The position numbers and the translations under genes are program-made. The notes below the pieces were generated by a model. It worked only from the letters and a program-made list of their open reading frames with translations. It was not told the DNA's origin and searched no databases. This document shows positions 57,561 through 64,000 of a DNA stretch of 64,000 nucleotides, in pieces; position 1 is the first letter of the stretch; every line of letters begins with the position of its first letter. The stretch comes from Acanthacorydalis orientalis. Its lineage: Eukaryota > Arthropoda > Insecta > Megaloptera > Corydalidae. The stretch spans positions 907,501 to 971,500 of the forward strand of contig CM068313.1 of the NCBI GenBank assembly GCA_034766995.1, written 5' to 3'.

Positions 57561-60500
57561 GTTTTTCAGCTATAAGTAGTCGAAATTCAGTGCGAAATGG
57601 GTAATGTCGTATATCGTTAGATGCGTCTTGTAATTATCTATCACGTGGTGTGCGATTCGATCCGATTATTTGCCAAAATGGCCTTATTTTGCCCAAAAAA
57701 CCCATTTTATAACCAGTTTTTCAGCTATAAGTAGTCGAAATTCAGTGCGAAATGGGTAATGTCGTATATCGTTAGATGCGTCTTGTAATTATCTATCACG
57801 TGGTGTGCGATTCGATCCGATTATATGCCAAAATGGCCTTATTTTGCCCAAAAAACCCATTTTTCAAACAGTTTTTCGGCTATAAGTAGTCGAAATTCAG
57901 TGCGAAATGGGTAATGTCGTATATCGTTAGATGCGTCTTGTAATTATCTATCACGTGGTGTGCGATTCGATCCGATTATTTGCCAAAATGGCCTTATTTT
58001 GCCCAAAAAACCCATTTTTCAAACAGTTTTTCGGCTATAAGTAGTCGAAATTCAGTGCGAAATGGGTAATGTCGTATATCGTTAGATGCGTCTTGTAATT
58101 ATCTATCACGTGGTGTGCGATTCGATCCGATTATTTGCCAAAATGGCCTTATTTTGCCCAAAAAACCCATTTTTCAAACAGTTTTTCGGCTATAAGTAGT
58201 CGAAATTCAGTGCGAAATGGGTAATGTCGTATATCGTTAGATGCGTCTTGTAATTATCTATCACGTGGTGTGCGATTCGATCCGATTATTTGCCAAAATG
58301 GCCTTATTTTGCCCAAAAAACCCATTTTATAACCAGTTTTTCAGCTATAAGTAGTCGAAATTCAGTGCGAAATGGGTAATGTCGTATATCGTTAGATGCG
58401 TCTTGTAATTATCTATCACGTGGTGTGCGATTCGATCCGATTATTTGCCAAAATGGCCTTATTTTGCCCAAAAAACCCATTTTTCAAACAGTTTTTCGGC
58501 TATAAGTAGTCGAAATTCAGTGCGAAATGGGTAATGTCGTATATCGTTAGATGCGTCTTGTAATTATCTATCACGTGGTGTGCGATTCGATCCGATTATT
58601 TGCCAAAATGGCCTTATTTTGCCCAAAAAACCCATTTTTCAACCAGTTTTTCAGCTATAAGTAGTCGAAATTAAGTGCGAAATGGGTAATGTCGTATATC
58701 GTTAGATGCGTCTTGTAATTATCTATCACGTGGTGTGCGATTCGATCCGATTATATGCCAAAATGGCCTTATTTTGCCCAAAAAACCCATTTTTCAACCA
58801 GTTTTTCGGCTATAAGTAGTCGAAATTAAGTGCGAAATGGGTAATGTCGTATATCGTTAGATGCGTCTTGTAATTATCTATCACGTGGTGTGCGATTCGA
58901 TCCGATTATTTGCCAAAATGGCCTTATTTTGCCCAAAAAACCCATTTTATAACCAGTTTTTCAGCTATAAGTAGTCGAAATTCAGTGCGAAATGGGTAAT
59001 GTCGTATATCGTTAGATGCGTCTTGTAATTATCTATCACGTGGTGTGCGATTCGATCCGATTATTTGCCAAAATGGCCTTATTTTGCCCAAAAAACCCAT
59101 TTTTCAAACAGTTTTTCGGCTATAAGTAGTCGAAATTCAGTGCGAAATGGGTAATGTCGTATATCGTTAGATGCGTCTTGTAATTATCTATCACGTGGTG
59201 TGCGATTCGATCCGATTATTTGCCAAAATGGCCTTATTTTGCCCAAAAAACCCATTTTATAACCAGTTTTTCAGCTATAAGTAGTCGAAATTCAGTGCGA
59301 AATGGGTAATGTCGTATATCGTTAGATGCGTCTTGTAATTATCTATCACGTGGTGTGCGATTCGATCCGATTATTTGCCAAAATGGCCTTATTTTGCCCA
59401 AAAAACCCATTTTTCAAACAGTTTTTCGGCTATAAGTAGTCGAAATTAAGTGCGAAATGGGTAATGTCGTATATCGTTAGATGCGTCTTGTAATTATCTA
59501 TCACGTGGTGTGCGATTCGATCCGATTATTTGCCAAAATGGCCTTATTTTGCCCAAAAAACCCATTTTCAAACAGTTTTTCGGCTATAAGTAGTCGAAAT
59601 TCAGTGCGAAATGGGTAATGTCGTATATCGTTAGATGCGTCTTGTAATTATCTATCACGTGGTGTGCGATTCGATCCGATTATTTGCCAAAATGGCCTTA
59701 TTTTGCCCAAAAAACCCATTTTATAACCAGTTTTTCAGCTATAAGTAGTCGAAATTCAGTGCGAAATGGGTAATGTCGTATATCGTTAGATGCGTCTTGT
59801 AATTATCTATCACGTGGTGTGCGATTCGATCCGATTATTTGCCAAAATGGCCTTATTTTGCCCAAAAAACCCATTTTTCAAACAGTTTTTCGGCTATAAG
59901 TAGTCGAAATTAAGTGCGAAATGGGTAATGTCGTATATCGTTAGATGCGTCTTGTAATTATCTATCACGTGGTGTGCGATTCGATCCGATTATTTGCCAA
60001 AATGGCCTTATTTTGCCCAAAAAACCCATTTTCAAACAGTTTTTCGGCTATAAGTAGTCGAAATTCAGTGCGAAATGGGTAATGTCGTATATCGTTAGAT
60101 GCGTCTTGAAATTATCTATCACGTGGTGTGCGATTCGATCCGATTATTTGCCAAAATGGCCTTATTTTGCCCAAAAAACCCATTTTTCAAACAGTTTTTC
60201 GGCTATAAGTAGTCGAAATTCAGTGCGAAATGGGTAATGTCGTATATCGTTAGATGCGTCTTGTAATTATCTATCACGTGGTGTGCGATTCGATCCGATT
60301 ATTTGCCAAAATGGCCTTATTTTGCCCAAAAAACCCATTTTTCAAACAGTTTTTCGGCTATAAGTAGTCGAAATTCAGTGCGAAATGGGTAATGTCGTAT
60401 ATCGTTAGATGCGTCTTGTAATTATCTATCACGTGGTGTGCGATTCGATCCGATTATTTGCCAAAATGGCCTTATTTTGCCCAAAAAACCCATTTTTCAA

Positions 60501-61299
60501 ACAGTTTTTCGGCTATAAGTAGTCGAAATTCAGTGCGAAATGGGTAATGTCGTATATCGTTAGATGCGTCTTGTAATTATCTATCACGTGGTGTGCGATT
60601 CGATCCGATTATTTTCCAAAATGGCCTTATTTTGCCCAAAAAACCCATTTTATAACCAGTTTTTCAGCTATAAGTAGTCGAAATTCAGTGCGAAATGGGT
60701 AATGTCGTATATCGTTAGATGCGTCTTGTAATTATCTATCACGTGGTGTGCGATTCGATCCGATTATTTGCCAAAATGGCCTTATTTTGCCCAAAAAACC
60801 CATTTTTCAACCAGTTTTTCAGCTATAAGTAGTCGAAATTAAGTGCGAAATGGGTAATGTCGTATATCGTTAGATGCGTCTTGTAATTATCTATCACGTG
60901 GTGTGCGATTCGATCCGATTATTTGCCAAAATGGCCTTATTTTGCCCAAAAAACCCATTTTATAACCAGTTTTTCAGCTATAAGTAGTCGAAATTCAGTG
61001 CGAAATGGGTAATGTCGTATATCGTTAGATGCGTCTTGTAATTATCTATCACGTGGTGTGCGATTCGATCCGATTATTTGCCAAAATGGCCTTATTTTGC
61101 CCAAAAAACCCATTTTTCAAACAGTTTTTCGGCTATAAGTAGTCGAAATTCAGTGCGAAATGGGTAATGTCGTATATCGTTAGATGCGTCTTGTAATTAT
61201 CTATCACGTGGTGTGCGATTCGATCCGATTATTTGCCAAAATGGCCTTATTTTGCCCAAAAAACCCATTTTTCAAACAGTTTTTCGGCTATAAGTAGTC

Positions 61300-61920
61300 G
61301 AAATTAACTGCGAAATGGCTATTATCATACATGGTTAGATGCGCCTTAACATTATCTACCACGTGATATCCAATTCGATTGAATTATTTTCCAAAATGGC
61401 CTTATTTTGCCCAAAAAACCCATTTTTCAACCAGTTTTTCAGCTATAAGTAGTCGAAATTCAGTGCGAAATGGGTAATGTCGTATATCGTTAGATGCGTC
61501 TTGTAATTATCTATCACGTGGTGTGCGATTCGATCCGATTATTTGCCAAAATGGCCTTATTTTGCCCAAAAAACCCATTTTTCAACCAGTTTTTCAGCTA
61601 TAAGTAGTCGAAATTAAGTGCGAAATGGGTAATGTCGTATATCGTTAGATGCGTCTTGTAATTATCTATCACGTGGTGTGCGATTCGATCCGATTATTTG
61701 CCAAAATGGCCTTATTTTGCCCAAAAAACCCATTTTTCAAACAGTTTTTCGGCTATAAGTAGTCGAAATTCAGTGCGAAATGGCTATTATCATACATGGT
61801 TAGATGCGTCTTGTAATTATCTATCACAAGGTGTGAGACTCGATTAAATTATTTTTCAAAAAACCTAATTTGGCCCAAAAAACCTATTTTTCATACAGTC
61901 TTTCGGAAATAAGTAGTCGA
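61300..61920 (+). repeat. Divergent monomer island in the satellite
   Basis: Two diverged stretches, about 61303-61395 (GGCTATTATCATACATGGTT, CACGTGATATCCAATTCG) and about 61780-61915 (same GGCTATTATCATACATGGTT, then AAGGTGTGAGACTCGATTAA, CTTTCGGAAATAAG), sit among normal monomers. They combine outer-type and private variants. Confidence 0.85.
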
Positions 61921-64000
61921 AATTCAGTGCGAAATGGGTAATGTCGTATATCGTTAGATGCGTCTTGTAATTATCTATCACGTGGTGTGCGATTCGATCC
62001 GATTATTTGCCAAAATGGCCTTATTTTGCCCAAAAAACCCATTTTATAACCAGTTTTTCAGCTATAAGTAGTCGAAATTCAGTGCGAAATGGGTAATGTC
62101 GTATATCGTTAGATGCGTCTTGTAATTATCTATCACGTGGTGTGCGATTCGATCCGATTATATGCCAAAATGGCCTTATTTTGCCCAAAAAACCCATTTT
62201 TCAAACAGTTTTTCGGCTATAAGTAGTCGAAATTCAGTGCGAAATGGGTAATGTCGTATATCGTTAGATGCGTCTTGTAATTATCTATCACGTGGTGTGC
62301 GATTCGATCCGATTATTTTCCAAAATGGCCTTATTTTGCCCAAAAAACCCATTTTATAACCAGTTTTTCAGCTATAAGTAGTCGAAATTCAGTGCGAAAT
62401 GGGTAATGTCGTATATCGTTAGATGCGTCTTGTAATTATCTATCACGTGGTGTGCGATTCGATCCGATTATTTGCCAAAATGGCCTTATTTTGCCCAAAA
62501 AACCCATTTTATAACCAGTTTTTCAGCTATAAGTAGTCGAAATTCAGTGCGAAATGGGTAATGTCGTATATCGTTAGATGCGTCTTGTAATTATCTATCA
62601 CGTGGTGTGCGATTCGATCCGATTATTTTCCAAAATGGCCTTATTTTGCCCAAAAAACCCATTTTATAACCAGTTTTTCAGCTATAAGTAGTCGAAATTA
62701 AGTGCGAAATGGGTAATGTCGTATATCGTTAGATGCGTCTTGTAATTATCTATCACGTGGTGTGCGATTCGATCCGATTATATGCCAAAATGGCCTTATT
62801 TTGCCCAAAAAACCCATTTTTCAAACAGTTTTTCGGCTATAAGTAGTCGAAATTCAGTGCGAAATGGGTAATGTCGTATATCGTTAGATGCGTCTTGTAA
62901 TTATCTATCACGTGGTGTGCGATTCGATCCGATTATTTGCCAAAATGGCCTTATTTTGCCCAAAAAACCCATTTTTCAAACAGTTTTTCGGCTATAAGTA
63001 GTCGAAATTCAGTGCGAAATGGGTAATGTCGTATATCGTTAGATGCGTCTTGTAATTATCTATCACGTGGTGTGCGATTCGATCCGATTATTTTCCAAAA
63101 TGGCCTTATTTTGCCCAAAAAACCCATTTTTCAACCAGTTTTTCAGCTATAAGTAGTCGAAATTCAGTGCGAAATGGGTAATGTCGTATATCGTTAGATG
63201 CGTCTTGTAATTATCTATCACGTGGTGTGCGATTCGATCCGATTATTTGCCAAAATGGCCTTATTTTGCCCAAAAAACCCATTTTTCAAACAGTTTTTCG
63301 GCTATAAGTAGTCGAAATTAACTGCGAAATGGGTAATGTCGTATATCGTTAGATGCGTCTTGTAATTATCTATCACGTGGTGTGCGATTCGATCCGATTA
63401 TTTTCCAAAATGGCCTTATTTTGCCCAAAAAACCCATTTTATAACCAGTTTTTCAGCTATAAGTAGTCGAAATTCAGTGCGAAATGGGTAATGTCGTATA
63501 TCGTTAGATGCGTCTTGTAATTATCTATCACGTGGTGTGCGATTCGATCCGATTATTTGCCAAAATGGCCTTATTTTGCCCAAAAAACCCATTTTTCAAC
63601 CAGTTTTTCAGCTATAAGTAGTCGAAATTAAGTGCGAAATGGGTAATGTCGTATATCGTTAGATGCGTCTTGTAATTATCTATCACGTGGTGTGCGATTC
63701 GATCCGATTATTTGCCAAAATGGCCTTATTTTGCCCAAAAAACCCATTTTTTAACCAGTTTTTCAGCTATAAGTAGTCGAAATTCAGTGCGAAATGGGTA
63801 ATGTCGTATATCGTTAGATGCGTCTTGTAATTATCTATCACGTGGTGTGCGATTCGATCCGATTATTTGCCAAAATGGCCTTATTTTGCCCAAAAAACCC
63901 ATTTTTCAAACAGTTTTTCGGCTATAAGTAGTCGAAATTCAGTGCGAAATGGGTAATGTCGTATATCGTTAGATGCGTCTTGTAATTATCTATCACGTGG

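Larger units (their letters stand above)
46572..64000 (+). repeat. 155-bp satellite, inner subfamily (about 112 monomers, higher-order repeat)
   Basis: Monomer starts (GTCGAAATT) fall at 46572, 46727, 46882, 47037 and so on, 155 bp apart with rare 1-bp indels (near 54459, 55539, 59565 and 60030). Diagnostic words are GCGAAATGGGTAATGTCGTA, ATCACGTGGTGTGCGATTCG, GGCCTTATTTTGCCC and CGGCTATAAG or CAGCTATAAG. Monomers differ at two linked sites (TTTTCC, TATGCC or TTTGCC; then TATAACCAG or TTCAAACAG). These alternate to make a 310-bp dimer and recur as a longer block of 7-10 monomers. All units are in one orientation, have no open frame, and continue past the right edge. Confidence 0.98.

Noticed and set aside
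46572..64000. CENP-B box in the satellite
   Set aside because: The closest stretch (ATTCGATCCGATTATT) lacks the required A and CGGG of the box.
46572..64000. CRISPR array
   Set aside because: The units are contiguous 155-bp monomers without unique spacers, in a eukaryotic intron-containing context.

Overview
The window looks like one contig from an arthropod nuclear genome, most probably an insect. Protein-coding genes have very short introns (mostly 45-95 bp) and CpG-rich exons, set in AT-rich intergenic DNA full of (TA)n tracts, small palindromes and transposon relics. CpG is not depleted in exons, which would suit a lightly methylated insect such as a hymenopteran, but the order cannot be fixed from this sequence.

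Layout. Bases 1-10080 hold no recognisable gene: (TA)n tracts, a CpG-rich block (880-1790), a four-copy unnamed repeat, a non-LTR reverse transcriptase scrap and a TTAA-flanked inverted-repeat element. A gene-dense block follows: SEM1/DSS1 (+, 10081-11008), GPN2 (-, 11120-12131), a DNAJB12/14 homologue (+, 13345-14844), a short TRAF6-like gene (-, 16180-17667), CHMP2B (+, 20179-21049) and an HMMR homologue (+, 21901-24637). After a repeat-rich gap (second copy of the TTAA element, a mariner tail, a hAT end) come POLD1 (+, 28857-32837), an endosomal Qa-SNARE of the syntaxin-7/12 type (-, 34125-35132), a broken hAT transposase (37127-38994) and MOB2 (+, 39666-40841). I rebuilt exon structures by hand; in every case the exons join in phase, end in a stop and reproduce family motifs across the junctions.

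From about 44950 to the right edge everything is tandem satellite DNA with a 155-bp monomer. The outermost left copies are badly decayed, then come seven copies of one subfamily, then about 112 copies of a second, very homogeneous subfamily that carries an alternating two-monomer pattern and a longer higher-order repeat of 7-10 monomers. The array runs off the window. Its size, homogeneity and eroded edge resemble centromeric or pericentromeric satellite, but position on the chromosome cannot be seen here.

The genes are housekeeping and not an operon or a single pathway: proteasome lid/BRCA2 factor (SEM1), RNA polymerase assembly GTPase (GPN2), ER co-chaperone (DNAJB12), immune/stress adaptor ligase (TRAF6), ESCRT-III (CHMP2B) and endosomal fusion (syntaxin), spindle coiled coil (HMMR), replicative polymerase (POLD1) and NDR-kinase regulator (MOB2). 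I found no CRISPR array, bacterial operon or other novel multi-gene system; the most unusual object is the satellite with its higher-order structure.
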